The notes below the pieces were generated by a model. It had not been told where the DNA came from. It worked only from the letters and a program-made list of their open reading frames with translations, and did no database searches. A DNA stretch of 64,000 nucleotides. It comes from Peptostreptococcaceae bacterium VA2. Its GTDB lineage: Bacteria; Bacillota; Clostridia; Peptostreptococcales; Peptostreptococcaceae. The position numbers were made by a program, and so were the translations under genes. The stretch is from NCBI GenBank assembly GCA_000686145.1, contig JMMB01000007.1, positions 1,116,001 through 1,180,000 of the forward strand. The letters are read 5' to 3'. Positions 56,169-64,000 of this stretch are shown here, one piece after another (position 1 is the stretch's first letter; each line of letters begins with the position of its first letter).

Positions 56169-56931
56169 TGAAGATTTAAAGTTTGAAATAAATATATGTG
56201 ATGAAAAAAAGATAATAGTAAAAGAAGATAAACTTATAATGGCAGGACCATGTGCTATTGAAAGTTATGAGCAACTCTTAGAAACAGCTAAGTTTGTAAA
56301 GAGCAAAGGTGCTAATATATTAAGAGGTGGAGCATATAAGCCTAGAACATCTCCTAACTCATTTCAAGGATTAAAAGAAGAGGGTCTAGAGATATTAAAG
56401 GCAGTTAAGAAGGAAACGGGTTTACCTGTAATAACAGAGCTTATGGATGCTAGGGAATTAGACAAGCTATGTGAAGTAGCAGATATAATTCAAATTGGAT
56501 CAAGAAATATGCAAAACTTCACTTTATTAACAGAAGTAGGTAAACAAGATAAGCCTGTTATGTTAAAAAGAGGTATATCTGCTAGCATAAGTGAGTGGAT
56601 AGGAGCAGCTGAGTATATTGCTGTAGGTGGAAATCAAAAAATTATAATGTGTGAGAGAGGTATAAGAACATATAATGATTATACAAGAAATACATTAGAT
56701 TTAGCGGCAGTACCTATAATTCAAAAAGAAACAGGTCTTCCAATAATTGTAGACCCATCTCATGCAACAGGAGTTAGATATTTAGTAAAGCCTATGTCTA
56801 TAGCATCTCTTGCAGCTGGAGCAGATGGTATAATGATAGAAGTTCATCCAGACCCCGTTAATGCATTATCAGATGGAATGCAATCACTACACTTTGATGA
56901 ATTTGAAGACTTAATGAATTCTATAAAATAA
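56149..56931 (+). CDS. aroF: 3-deoxy-7-phosphoheptulonate synthase, AroA-I beta/KDOPS-like type
   Basis: 260-residue TIM barrel with AGPCAIES, LRGGAYKPRTSP, LKRGI, CERGIRTY, DPSHATG and EVHPDP. It makes DAHP from PEP and erythrose 4-phosphate, the first shikimate step. The regulatory ACT domain is absent, as in the small unregulated form. Placed last in the folate operon it ties chorismate supply to p-aminobenzoate synthesis. The gene begins inside folK, so the two are translationally coupled. A terminator closes the operon. Confidence 0.93.
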   Translation: MKKNLFNEDLKFEINICDEKKIIVKEDKLIMAGPCAIESYEQLLETAKFVKSKGANILRGGAYKPRTSPNSFQGLKEEGLEILKAVKKETGLPVITELMDARELDKLCEVADIIQIGSRNMQNFTLLTEVGKQDKPVMLKRGISASISEWIGAAEYIAVGGNQKIIMCERGIRTYNDYTRNTLDLAAVPIIQKETGLPIIVDPSHATGVRYLVKPMSIASLAAGADGIMIEVHPDPVNALSDGMQSLHFDEFEDLMNSIK

Positions 56932-56932
56932 A

Positions 56933-56963
56933 GAAAAAAAGAGGTTTATTACCTCTTTTTTTA
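56933..56963 (+). terminator. Terminator of the folate operon
   Basis: AAAAAAAGAGGT/ACCTCTTTTTTT with 5-base loop. Confidence 0.9.
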
Positions 56964-57239
56964 TGTTGAAAAAAATAAAAACAAATAAATAAGGTTAATT
57001 ATAAAAAAAATAGGCAAAATTATATATGATTAAATCAATATTAAAAATTAAAAAATATTGATTATTTTTATTTTTATGTTATAAATAAAAATTTTTATAT
57101 GCAAATAGGTATTAATTACTGAAAATTATGTGAATAATTAATATTAAATTATAAAAACATTTATAAAAGGAAAAAAATAAAAAATTTAAAATTTAAGAAG
57201 GATATTAACAAAAAAAGTCGAATTATGTATAATGAACAT
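56964..57239. other. AT-rich gap upstream of dnaG
   Basis: About 275 bases of AT-rich sequence without supported genes or strong hairpins. Confidence 0.5.
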
Positions 57240-57267
57240 TTGACAAATTTCTAATATAATGTAAAAT
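57240..57267 (+). promoter_or_regulatory. Probable promoter of dnaG-rpoD
   Basis: TTGACA (57240-57245), 16-base spacer, TAAAAT (57262-57267); a TATAAT at 57255 is too close to serve with this -35. Confidence 0.5.
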
Positions 57268-57305
57268 AGAAATGTTAGAAAAAAATTACACCAGAAGGTG
57301 ATAAT

Positions 57306-59123
57306 ATGAATGATATCAAAGAAATAATAGATGAACTGAAAAGTAGATGTGACATAGTTAGTACAATCTCCCAATACATAGAGGTCAAACAATCGGGGGC
57401 AAATTATAAAGGATTATGTCCTTTTCATGGCGAGAAAACACCATCATTTTACATAAACACATCAAAACAGATATATAAATGTTTTGGATGCGGAGAAGGT
57501 GGAGACGTAATTAATTTTGTTATGAAAATGGAAAATTTAGATTTTATGGATGCGGTAAAATTATTAGCAAAACAATATGGCATAGAAATCAATACTAATA
57601 TGGATGAAGAATCTAAAATTAGAATTGAGAAAATAAAAAGATTTCAAGATATACATATAGAAGCAGCTAGATTTTACTTTTCAAATCTAATAAGTGGAAA
57701 AAACTATGGTTATGAATATTTTAGAAAAAGAGGACTAGATGATAAAATCATAAAAAAATTTGGACTAGGATACTCATTAGCATCTTGGAATTCACTTATG
57801 GATTATTTAATATCAAAGGGACATACGAAAGAAGAACTTGTAGCGTGTGGCTTAATAACACATAAAGAAGAAGGAAATAAATCCTATGATAAATTTAGAA
57901 ATAGAGTAATGTTTCCTATATTTGATTATAGAGGGAATGTAATTGGATTTGGTGGAAGAGTATTAGATGATTCTCTACCAAAATATTTAAATTCTCCGGA
58001 TACTTTAATCTTCAATAAAAGACAAAATTTATATGGATTAAATTTTGCAAGAAAAGAAATAAATAATAAAACTATAGTTTTAGTAGAAGGCTATATGGAT
58101 TTAATATCTCTTTACCAGTATGGAATAAAAAATGTAGTAGCTACTTTAGGAACAGCATTGACAGAACAACAGGGAATGTTAATTAAACGATATGTAGACA
58201 CTGCTATTATATCATATGATTCAGATGCTGCTGGAATAAAAGCAACGCTAAGAGCTATAGAAATACTTAACAAACTAGATATTAGTGTGAAAATATTAGA
58301 TTTAAGAGATAGCAAAGATCCAGATGAATTTATTAGAAAATACGGTCTAAATGAGTATAAAAAAGCTATGGATACTTCGATTCATCAAATAAAATATAAA
58401 ATTGATAATCTTAAGCAAAACTTTAATATACAAAAAGATGAAGATAGAATGAAATTTGCAAAAGAAGCATCTAAAATAATTAAAGAATTAAAAAGCGCTG
58501 TAGAAATTGATTATTATACTAAATACTTGTCAAATCAAATTGATATAAGTGTTGAGTCAATAAAAAGAGAAGTATATGGAAAGCAATATGATAAATTACA
58601 AAATAAAAAATATAATAAATTCGAAAAATACTCAAATAAAAAAGAAGATAAAATAATTGAAAAGCCAAAGACTATAATTAATGGAGAAAAATTTGTTGAA
58701 AAAAATCTTATAAAAATAATTTTAGAAAATAAAAATCTTAGAGAAATAGCCTTACTTAAGATTGATGAAAATGACTTTTTATTAAAAGATAGTAAAGAAA
58801 TTTTAAATTGGATAATTAAAAATCAAGAATTGGACAAAATAACTATTGACAAAACTAAAAATTTAAACATAGGCGAAGAATACTTAAGAGATTTAGAAAG
58901 TATATCTTTAAAAAATATGAACTTACAAAATGTCAAAAGTATAGATGAGATAGTAAAAAATGTGAAGAAAAATACACTTCATGAAAAGATGAATAGATTA
59001 TTAGAAGAACAAAAAACTATTGAAAATAACAAAAATATTAGTGACGCGAAAGAGGTAGATGGTAAGATTATGGAAATTGCTTTAAAAATCGTGGAAATAA
59101 GAAGAATGTTACAAAGGTTATAG
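57306..59123 (+). CDS. dnaG: DNA primase
   Basis: 605 residues with the three primase parts. The zinc ribbon (about 38-65) has CPFH and CFGC; the catalytic core (about 120-370) contains FGGRVLDDSLPKYLNSP and the TOPRIM motifs VEGYMD and YDSDAAG; the helical C-terminus (about 450-605) should bind DnaB helicase. It synthesises RNA primers at the replication fork. Start ATG follows AGAAGGTG. rpoD follows after 17 bases in the conserved macromolecular synthesis arrangement (rpsU is absent). Confidence 0.96.
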   Translation: MNDIKEIIDELKSRCDIVSTISQYIEVKQSGANYKGLCPFHGEKTPSFYINTSKQIYKCFGCGEGGDVINFVMKMENLDFMDAVKLLAKQYGIEINTNMDEESKIRIEKIKRFQDIHIEAARFYFSNLISGKNYGYEYFRKRGLDDKIIKKFGLGYSLASWNSLMDYLISKGHTKEELVACGLITHKEEGNKSYDKFRNRVMFPIFDYRGNVIGFGGRVLDDSLPKYLNSPDTLIFNKRQNLYGLNFARKEINNKTIVLVEGYMDLISLYQYGIKNVVATLGTALTEQQGMLIKRYVDTAIISYDSDAAGIKATLRAIEILNKLDISVKILDLRDSKDPDEFIRKYGLNEYKKAMDTSIHQIKYKIDNLKQNFNIQKDEDRMKFAKEASKIIKELKSAVEIDYYTKYLSNQIDISVESIKREVYGKQYDKLQNKKYNKFEKYSNKKEDKIIEKPKTIINGEKFVEKNLIKIILENKNLREIALLKIDENDFLLKDSKEILNWIIKNQELDKITIDKTKNLNIGEEYLRDLESISLKNMNLQNVKSIDEIVKNVKKNTLHEKMNRLLEEQKTIENNKNISDAKEVDGKIMEIALKIVEIRRMLQRL

Positions 59124-59140
59124 TGAAGGGAGGTCTGAGT

Positions 59141-60305
59141 ATGGAAAATAAAACTACTAAAAAAGAATTAAAAAGAGTAACGGCAAAGAGCTTAATTGAA
59201 AAAGGTAAAAAAACAAGGATCTCTTACTCTTGCAGAAATAATGGAAGCTTTTTCTGAAACGGAATTAGATAAAGATCAAATAGAGAATCTTTATGAAACA
59301 CTAGGAAACTTAGGTATAGAAGTAACTGAAACTAAAACTGATAAGGTAGAGATAGATTTTTCATCAGATGATGATTTAGATATTGATTCGCTAGAAGAGG
59401 GTGCAGAAGAAGAAACATCTAAAGAGGATGCCCCTATGGAATTAGAAGCTATAGATTTATCATTACCAAAAGGTATAAGTATAGATGACCCAGTTAGAAT
59501 GTACTTAAAAGAAATAGGTAAAATACCATTACTTAAGCCACATGAAGAAGTAGAGTTAGCTAGAAGAATGAACGAAGGCGACGAAATGGCTAAGCAAAGA
59601 CTTGTAGAAGCTAACTTAAGATTGGTTGTAAGTATAGCAAAGAGATACGTGGGAAGAGGTATGCTTTTCTTAGATTTAATACAAGAAGGAAACTTAGGTC
59701 TGATAAAAGCTGTTGAAAAGTTTGATTATGAAAAAGGGTTTAAATTTAGTACTTATGCTACATGGTGGATTAGACAAGCTATAACTCGTGCAATAGCGGA
59801 TCAAGCAAGAACAATAAGAATACCAGTTCATATGGTTGAAACTATAAATAAATTAATAAGAGTATCAAGACAATTACTTCAAGAGTTAGGTAGAGATCCA
59901 AAACCTGAAGAAATAGCTAAAGAAATGGAAATGACTGAAGATAAGGTAAGAGAAATTATGAAAATTGCTCAAGATCCAGTATCTTTAGAAACTCCAATAG
60001 GAGAAGAAGAAGATAGTCATTTAGGCGATTTCATTCCAGATGACGATGCTCCAGCTCCCGCAGAAGCAGCAGCATATTCATTATTAAAAGAACAAATAGA
60101 AGATGTACTTGGTTCTTTAAATGAAAGAGAGCAAAAGGTACTTAAATTAAGATTTGGTCTTGAAGATGGAAGAGCTAGAACTCTTGAAGAAGTAGGTAAA
60201 GAGTTTGATGTAACAAGAGAAAGAATAAGACAAATAGAAGCCAAGGCTTTAAGAAAATTAAGACATCCAAGTAGATCTAAAAAACTTAGAGATTATTTAG
60301 ACTAA
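59141..60305 (+). CDS. rpoD: Primary sigma factor RpoD (SigA), with one-base N-terminal frameshift
   Basis: Main sigma factor, about 388 residues after repair. Regions: 1.1 (N-terminal), 1.2 ([16 protein letters not shown]), 2 ([34 protein letters not shown]), 3, and 4 ([25 protein letters not shown]). The real start is ATG 59141, seven bases after GGGAGG, giving [24 protein letters not shown]. An A7 run at 59207-59213 then throws this frame into a stop within about 20 codons, while the rest of the protein continues in another frame. Removing one A joins GKK to [10 protein letters not shown], the usual clostridial sequence. As the gene is essential, an assembly error or slippage is implied. 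Confidence 0.93.
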
Positions 60306-60318
60306 GATTTATATATGT

Positions 60319-60349
60319 AAAAAATTCGCCTTGACAAAGGCGAATTTTT
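60319..60349. terminator. Terminator after rpoD, bidirectional
   Basis: AAAAATTCGCCTT/AAGGCGAATTTTT, 4-base loop. Confidence 0.9.
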
Positions 60350-60374
60350 AATATGTGGAGTTGAAATTAATATA

Positions 60375-60563
60375 TTAATGCCAATAATTAATTCTTTTTC
60401 CATAATTAATTTCTTTTTGTAAATCTGATTTTGATTTAGATGCATTTTCATCTTCAGCTTCTTGAATTATTTTTTGGTCAGTTTGATTAGACCAAAGAAG
60501 AGTATTTCCACCCCAGCTATAGGTAGGATTATATTCAGATTTACGTTTTTTTATTTTAGGCAA
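60375..60563 (-). CDS. Small basic protein, 62 residues, unknown
   Basis: 62 residues: a basic N-terminus (MPKIKKRKSEYNP), a central Trp-rich SWGGNTLLWS segment, and a helical Lys/Glu-rich end. No family recognised. TTG 60563 follows AGGAGG by eight bases; the upstream GTG at 60572 overlaps that site. Its ribosome site is part of the 18-base palindrome at 60575. Divergent from trmK. Confidence 0.6.
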   Translation of the reverse strand: MPKIKKRKSEYNPTYSWGGNTLLWSNQTDQKIIQEAEDENASKSKSDLQKEINYGKRINYWH

Positions 60564-60574
60564 TATAAACACCT

Positions 60575-60592
60575 CCTAATAATATTATTAGG
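60575..60592. promoter_or_regulatory. 18-bp perfect palindrome in divergent leader
   Basis: CCTAATAATATTATTAGG is its own complement. It overlaps the ribosome site of the minus-strand small gene and forms the first unit of the tandem repeats that follow. Confidence 0.55.
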
Positions 60593-60633
60593 ATTTTATA
60601 TAATATTATTAGGGTTTTATATAATATTATTAT
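60581..60633. repeat. 21-bp tandem repeats before trmK
   Basis: Two full units and a partial third (60581, 60602, 60623) of AATATTATTAGG(A/G)TTTTATAT, differing at one position. They lie between divergent genes and may contain promoter or operator elements. Confidence 0.75.
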
Positions 60634-60665
60634 AAATACCTCAAATTTAAGAAAGGATGAGACAT

Positions 60666-61355
60666 TTGAAATTAACAGATAGATTATTAAAAATAGCATC
60701 ACTAGTTACTAAAGGGAAGAGAGTTGCAGACATAGGAACAGATCATGGATATATACCTGTATACTTACTAAATAAAGGTTATATAGATTTTGCAATACTT
60801 GCAGATGTGAATAAAGGACCGCTTGAAAATGCAAGAGGAGAAGTAAGACATAATAACTTACTTGAAAAGGTAGATTTAAGGTTAGGTTCAGGTATAGAGG
60901 TTTTAAGAGTAAATGAAGTAGATGAAGTAATAATTGCTGGTATGGGTGGCATATTAATAAGTGAATTATTAGAAGCTAAGAAAGAAGTTGCTCATAGTGT
61001 AGAAAAATTAATACTTCAACCTATGCAAGCCCAACGTGAACTTAGAAAGTATCTTTTAAACAATGGATATGAAATCATAGATGAAGTATTAGTTAAAGAA
61101 GACTTTAGAATATATGAGATAATAATAACTAAATATACTGGAAAAAACACTTTAGTTGAAAGTGAAGTATTTTATGAAGTAGGAAAAAAACTAATAGAAA
61201 ATAAAGACCTATTATTAAATGAATTCATAGATAAAAAAATATTTATGTATAACTCAATATTAAGTAAGATTGAAGGTAAAAATGGAGAAGGAATAGTAAA
61301 AAAAATAGAAGAAAGCAAGTTTGCAATAAATAAACTTGAAAAATTAAAATTATAA
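60666..61355 (+). CDS. trmK: tRNA (adenine22-N1)-methyltransferase TrmK
   Basis: About 229 residues. SAM-binding motif VADIGTDHGYIPVYL, IIAGMGGILISELLE and LILQPMQAQRELRKYL are characteristic of TrmK (YqfN), which methylates A22 of tRNA. TTG 60666 gives the typical start MKLTDRLLKIASLV and is well spaced from AAAGG; the ATG at 60657 overlaps that site. The nif3-like gene follows after 27 bases, as in many Firmicutes. Confidence 0.92.
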   Translation: MKLTDRLLKIASLVTKGKRVADIGTDHGYIPVYLLNKGYIDFAILADVNKGPLENARGEVRHNNLLEKVDLRLGSGIEVLRVNEVDEVIIAGMGGILISELLEAKKEVAHSVEKLILQPMQAQRELRKYLLNNGYEIIDEVLVKEDFRIYEIIITKYTGKNTLVESEVFYEVGKKLIENKDLLLNEFIDKKIFMYNSILSKIEGKNGEGIVKKIEESKFAINKLEKLKL

Positions 61356-61382
61356 TATAATAAATATTAAGGGGATAATAAT

Positions 61383-62480
61383 ATGAATTTAAAAAGTATT
61401 ATAAAAAAGATAGAAAATAAATATCCACTAAACTTAGCTTATGAATGGGATAATGTTGGACTTTTAGTAGGAGACCTTAATTTAGATATAAAAAAAATAT
61501 TAGTTGTTTTGGAAGCTAATGAAAAAGTTATAAATGAAGCTGTAGAAAATAAAGTAGATTTAATTATAACTCATCATCCATTTATATTTAGAAAAATGAA
61601 TAAAATAAATACAAATGATCTAAAAGGGAAATTAATACATAAGCTTATAAAAAATGATATATCTCTTTACTCTATGCATACTAATTTTGACATAGCATTT
61701 GATGGTCTAAATGACTATTTTATGGAATTGATGGAATTTGAAGATTCTAAAGTATTAGATATAACAAATAATGAAGTTTTATATAAGTTAGTAGTATATG
61801 TGCCTACACCACATATAGAATCTGTAAAAAATGCCTTATTAAAGAGTGGAGCAGGACATATAGGTAATTATAGTCACTGTAGCTTCACTAGCCAAGGAAT
61901 AGGGAGTTTTAAGCCGTTAGATGATACTAATCCATTTATAGGTCAGATTGGAGAAGTAGAATCTGTTGAGGAAACTAAAATAGAGACAATAGTAAATCAA
62001 AAAAAATTAGGCTCAGTTATTAGTTCTATGTTAAGTGCTCATCCTTATGAAGAAGTTGCATATGATTTATATAAACTTGAAAATAAAGGAAGCTCAGTTG
62101 GGCTAGGAAGAGTAGGTAGTTTAAAAGAGCCAATAATCTTAAAAAAATTATGTGACAATATAAAAGAGAAGCTAAATATGGAACATATTAGAGTGGTAGG
62201 GGATATAAATACTAAAGTAAGCAAGGTAGCCGTAGTAACTGGATCTGGGGCAGATATGATTAAAAAGGCACAAAGAAAAGGTGCGGATGTATTAGTAACT
62301 GGAGATGTAAAATATCACGATGCACAAGACGCACTAGATATGGGAATTTGTTTAATTGATTGCGGGCATTTTGATACTGAAGATATATTTAAAGATGTAA
62401 TTAAGAGATTCTTAGATGAAATAGAAGGTTTGGAAGTTATTAAAAGTGACGTATGCTTAAATCCTTTTAATATAATATAA
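61383..62480 (+). CDS. Nif3-like dinuclear metal-centre protein (YqfO type)
   Basis: 365 residues. The Nif3 fold is split by an inserted PII-like domain (about 130-235), as in YqfO. Metal ligands: ITHHPFIF, MHTNFDIA, VTGDVKYHDA and DCGHFDTE. Members form hexamers with two metal ions per subunit, and some have GTP cyclohydrolase-like or phosphatase activity in vitro; the role is unsettled. Cotranscribed with trmK. Confidence 0.92.
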   Translation: MNLKSIIKKIENKYPLNLAYEWDNVGLLVGDLNLDIKKILVVLEANEKVINEAVENKVDLIITHHPFIFRKMNKINTNDLKGKLIHKLIKNDISLYSMHTNFDIAFDGLNDYFMELMEFEDSKVLDITNNEVLYKLVVYVPTPHIESVKNALLKSGAGHIGNYSHCSFTSQGIGSFKPLDDTNPFIGQIGEVESVEETKIETIVNQKKLGSVISSMLSAHPYEEVAYDLYKLENKGSSVGLGRVGSLKEPIILKKLCDNIKEKLNMEHIRVVGDINTKVSKVAVVTGSGADMIKKAQRKGADVLVTGDVKYHDAQDALDMGICLIDCGHFDTEDIFKDVIKRFLDEIEGLEVIKSDVCLNPFNII

Positions 62481-62523
62481 AAAAGTGCTTATGAAAATAA
62501 TTATTTTCATAGGCATTTTTTTA
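62480..62523. terminator. Bidirectional terminator
   Basis: Long stem AAAGTGCTTATGAAAATAA with complement containing a wobble, T7 tail, between convergent genes. Confidence 0.82.
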
Positions 62524-62527
62524 GTAT

Positions 62528-62836
62528 CTAATTAGTTGATAAAATTTTTTTTATATCATAAATAGCAGCTTCTATTAATATATCAGCTTGCCCTTCTGAA
62601 ATTTTATTGTTACTAAGTTGTACTAATTTTTTTAGCGCTAAATCTTTTTTATCAACACCTGCTAATTGAGGATTTGCTTGTTCAATGGCCATAACAACTT
62701 GTTTAGCCATTTTGTAATAGCTACTTATATTTTCGCTACCTATTTTGTGCTTTAAAAAGCTAATTAAGTAACCTCCACCAAGCGCAATCACTACGGTGAT
62801 TAAGCTTAAAAGCAAATCAAATAATGTTGTATCCAT
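62528..62836 (-). CDS. Phage holin, LLH family (orphan)
   Basis: 102 residues. One N-terminal transmembrane helix (about 7-27) followed by an amphipathic helical tail with the LLH-holin pattern (YYKMAKQVVMAIEQANPQLAGVDKKDLALKKLVQLSN). Holins form membrane lesions that let endolysins out. No endolysin or other phage gene is nearby, so it is a remnant or a domesticated protein. Start ATG 62836 follows AGGAGG. Confidence 0.82.
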   Translation of the reverse strand: MDTTLFDLLLSLITVVIALGGGYLISFLKHKIGSENISSYYKMAKQVVMAIEQANPQLAGVDKKDLALKKLVQLSNNKISEGQADILIEAAIYDIKKILSTN

Positions 62837-62955
62837 GAAGACTACCTCCTTTCTGTTTAAATGACAAAAAATGTAATTGCAAAATAGTATAATTTTTATT
62901 GAAATAATACAAATACTATAACTGTAGTATATGAAAGTTGAGGAGGAAAAGTGAT

Positions 62956-63384
62956 ATGATGAAAAATTTAGTTAAGAAAAAAGTACAAAAAGAAGTAAAA
63001 CATAATGGAAAAAAAGCTTTGATATATGGAGGTGCAGTATTAACAGGAGCGGGGGCTTATTTTTCTTATAAAGCAATTAAAAATAATAAACTAAATAAAG
63101 AATTAGAAGAAGACGGCTATTTCCAAGATAGTGAATATGAAATATACAATTATGATAATGATAAAAATGAAAATAGTGAATTAGAAGAAAAAGTAAATGA
63201 ATTTAATTCAAGAAGAATGAATTATGATAATTGCACTCATGTATCTAAAGAGGATTTAGAAAGCTATGTAAATGAGTCACAAGAGGACAATAATGGAGAT
63301 ATAGACATAGATCAAAATGATTATAAAGAAGAGCCTTATGAGAAGTATGAATACTATGAAGATGATTTATCAAAGGAAAAATAA
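62956..63384 (+). CDS. Hypothetical protein with one membrane segment and acidic tail
   Basis: About 142 residues. A basic N-terminal helix (MMKNLVKKKVQKEVKHNGKK) precedes one hydrophobic Gly/Ala-rich segment (about 22-40), followed by a long acidic, Asp/Glu/Tyr-rich tail that looks disordered. No family recognised. ATG 62956 lies nine bases after AGGAGG. A palindromic terminator follows. Confidence 0.6.
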   Translation: MMKNLVKKKVQKEVKHNGKKALIYGGAVLTGAGAYFSYKAIKNNKLNKELEEDGYFQDSEYEIYNYDNDKNENSELEEKVNEFNSRRMNYDNCTHVSKEDLESYVNESQEDNNGDIDIDQNDYKEEPYEKYEYYEDDLSKEK

Positions 63385-63398
63385 TGATAAAGCAATAA

Positions 63399-63438
63399 AA
63401 AATAGACTATATAAAATTAATTTTATATAGTCTATTTT
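63399..63438. terminator. Bidirectional palindromic terminator
   Basis: Perfect 40-base palindrome centred on AAATTAATTT, with arms AAAATAGACTATAT and complement. Confidence 0.88.
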
Positions 63439-63451
63439 GATTTGTTAAATT

Positions 63452-64000
63452 TTAATGACCAGTTAAGTCACTTTCGTTAAATTTAGCTTTAAATGAGGCT
63501 CCAGCTTTATTTATTGGCCCTTTAAGTAGTAAAGTAAATGCAATAGGTATAATCATAATAATAATTAGTACAGATAGATCTCTAACTAAATTAGGTTGAT
63601 ATATACCACCTACAGTTTCACGAAGCGCAGATATTGCGTAAGTGAAAGGTAGCAATGGATTTACATTTTGGAAAAATTGTGAAGTAACTTCTATAGGGAA
63701 TGTTCCTCCAGATGCTGCAACTTGAATTACCAAGAATACAACACCAATTGCTTTACCAATATTACCGAAAATTGATACTAAAGAGTAAACTATTGAAGTA
63801 AAGACTATACTTGTAAATAATGATAATGTAACAAACAGTACAGGATTAGTAACTTCTACACCTAGTAATAATATGTCACCAACACTAACTATAAGTGCTT
63901 GAACTATAGCAATACTTGCGAAAGTAAGGCCTCTACCAAAGTATATCTCAAAAGGTTTATAATCTCCATGAGCTTCAGTAGAAAGTAATGACATAAGTAG
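63452..64000 (-). CDS. YhgE/Pip-type membrane protein, C-terminal part (cut by window end)
   Basis: The frame stays open past the window edge, so only the last 183 or so residues are seen. They contain about five to six membrane helices with the ABC2-like C-terminal domain of YhgE/Pip proteins (VSVGDILLLGVEV, ASGGTFPIEVTSQFFQNVNPLLPFTYAISALRETVGGIY). YhgE-type proteins include a phage infection protein and the T7SS-linked EsaA; the full length is usually above 600 residues. The ATG at 63994 is probably internal. Confidence 0.8.
   Translation of the reverse strand, partial: LLMSLLSTEAHGDYKPFEIYFGRGLTFASIAIVQALIVSVGDILLLGVEVTNPVLFVTLSLFTSIVFTSIVYSLVSIFGNIGKAIGVVFLVIQVAASGGTFPIEVTSQFFQNVNPLLPFTYAISALRETVGGIYQPNLVRDLSVLIIIMIIPIAFTLLLKGPINKAGASFKAKFNESDLTGH

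Noticed and set aside
59196-59214. Programmed ribosomal frameshift in rpoD
   Set aside because: No stimulatory pseudoknot or internal Shine-Dalgarno is seen, and the shared +1 homopolymer pattern in three genes favours sequence error.
1-64000. tRNA, rRNA, IS elements, integrase or attachment sites
   Set aside because: None found on reading both strands; a formal tRNAscan or Infernal search was not possible.

Overview
The window is a chromosomal stretch of a very AT-rich, low-GC Gram-positive anaerobe. The evidence for a spore-forming Clostridia member of the Peptostreptococcaceae (Clostridioides / Paraclostridium / Romboutsia type) is the strong AGGAGG ribosome sites, frequent TTG starts, a spore-cortex polysaccharide deacetylase (PdaA type), a CotE-type peroxiredoxin-chitinase spore coat fusion, and a folate block followed by dnaG-rpoD-trmK-nif3. 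From memory, the order pdaA, cotE, folate genes, dnaG, rpoD resembles the region around CD1430-CD1457 of C. difficile 630. The species cannot be fixed from the sequence alone. I saw no rRNA, tRNA, CRISPR array, IS element or integrase. An orphan holin gene is the only phage-like item.

Layout. 0.2-5.3 kb: short single genes (secreted amidase, cold-shock protein, CBS protein, parvulin-type isomerase, TSCPD protein, RidA). 5.5-10.7 kb: a double-HD protein, the wall pair alanine racemase plus LD-carboxypeptidase, a DUF3867 protein and a Sel1-repeat protein. 10.8-19.7 kb: Uup-type ABC-F ATPase, a TIM-barrel protein, CinA, a DJ-1 protein, a Ca-type P-ATPase and a TIGR01212 radical SAM protein. 19.9-27.6 kb: a VanW protein, small membrane proteins and transporters, a MerR regulator, a PHP metallohydrolase and PdaA. 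27.9-36.6 kb: a large DinG-like helicase, a CaCA exchanger, an NhaC-family carrier under a lysine riboswitch, RNase H and CotE. 36.7-44.5 kb: PP2C phosphatase, two membrane TPR-like proteins, a second VanW protein, a GAF/Fis-type regulator and a WG-repeat protein. 44.6-50.3 kb: LrgAB, YitT, MORN-repeat protein, a CAP-domain protein and a second polysaccharide deacetylase. 50.4-56.9 kb: a tightly packed operon pabA-pabB-pabC-nucleotidyltransferase-folE-folP-folB-folK-aroF that joins chorismate supply, p-aminobenzoate and pterin synthesis. 57.3-62.5 kb: dnaG-rpoD and trmK-nif3. The window ends inside a YhgE/Pip-type membrane protein.

Nearly every gene or operon is closed by an intrinsic hairpin terminator, often shared by convergent genes. 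Many genes concern the wall, the spore or the cell surface (Alr, LdcA, PdaA, PdaB-like, two VanW, CotE, CAP, LrgAB, amidase).

The most important anomaly is that three genes (pdaA, the second vanW and the essential rpoD) are each broken near their 5' end by exactly one extra base in a homopolymer (T8, A11, A7). Because rpoD cannot be lost, the simplest reading is +1 homopolymer errors in the assembly. Transcriptional slippage or phase variation is the biological alternative. Other points worth a look are a nucleotidyltransferase inside the folate operon, a dinG whose exonuclease domain has lost catalytic residues, a TPR gene whose only well-placed start is ATT, and unexplained palindromes and tandem repeats in some leaders.
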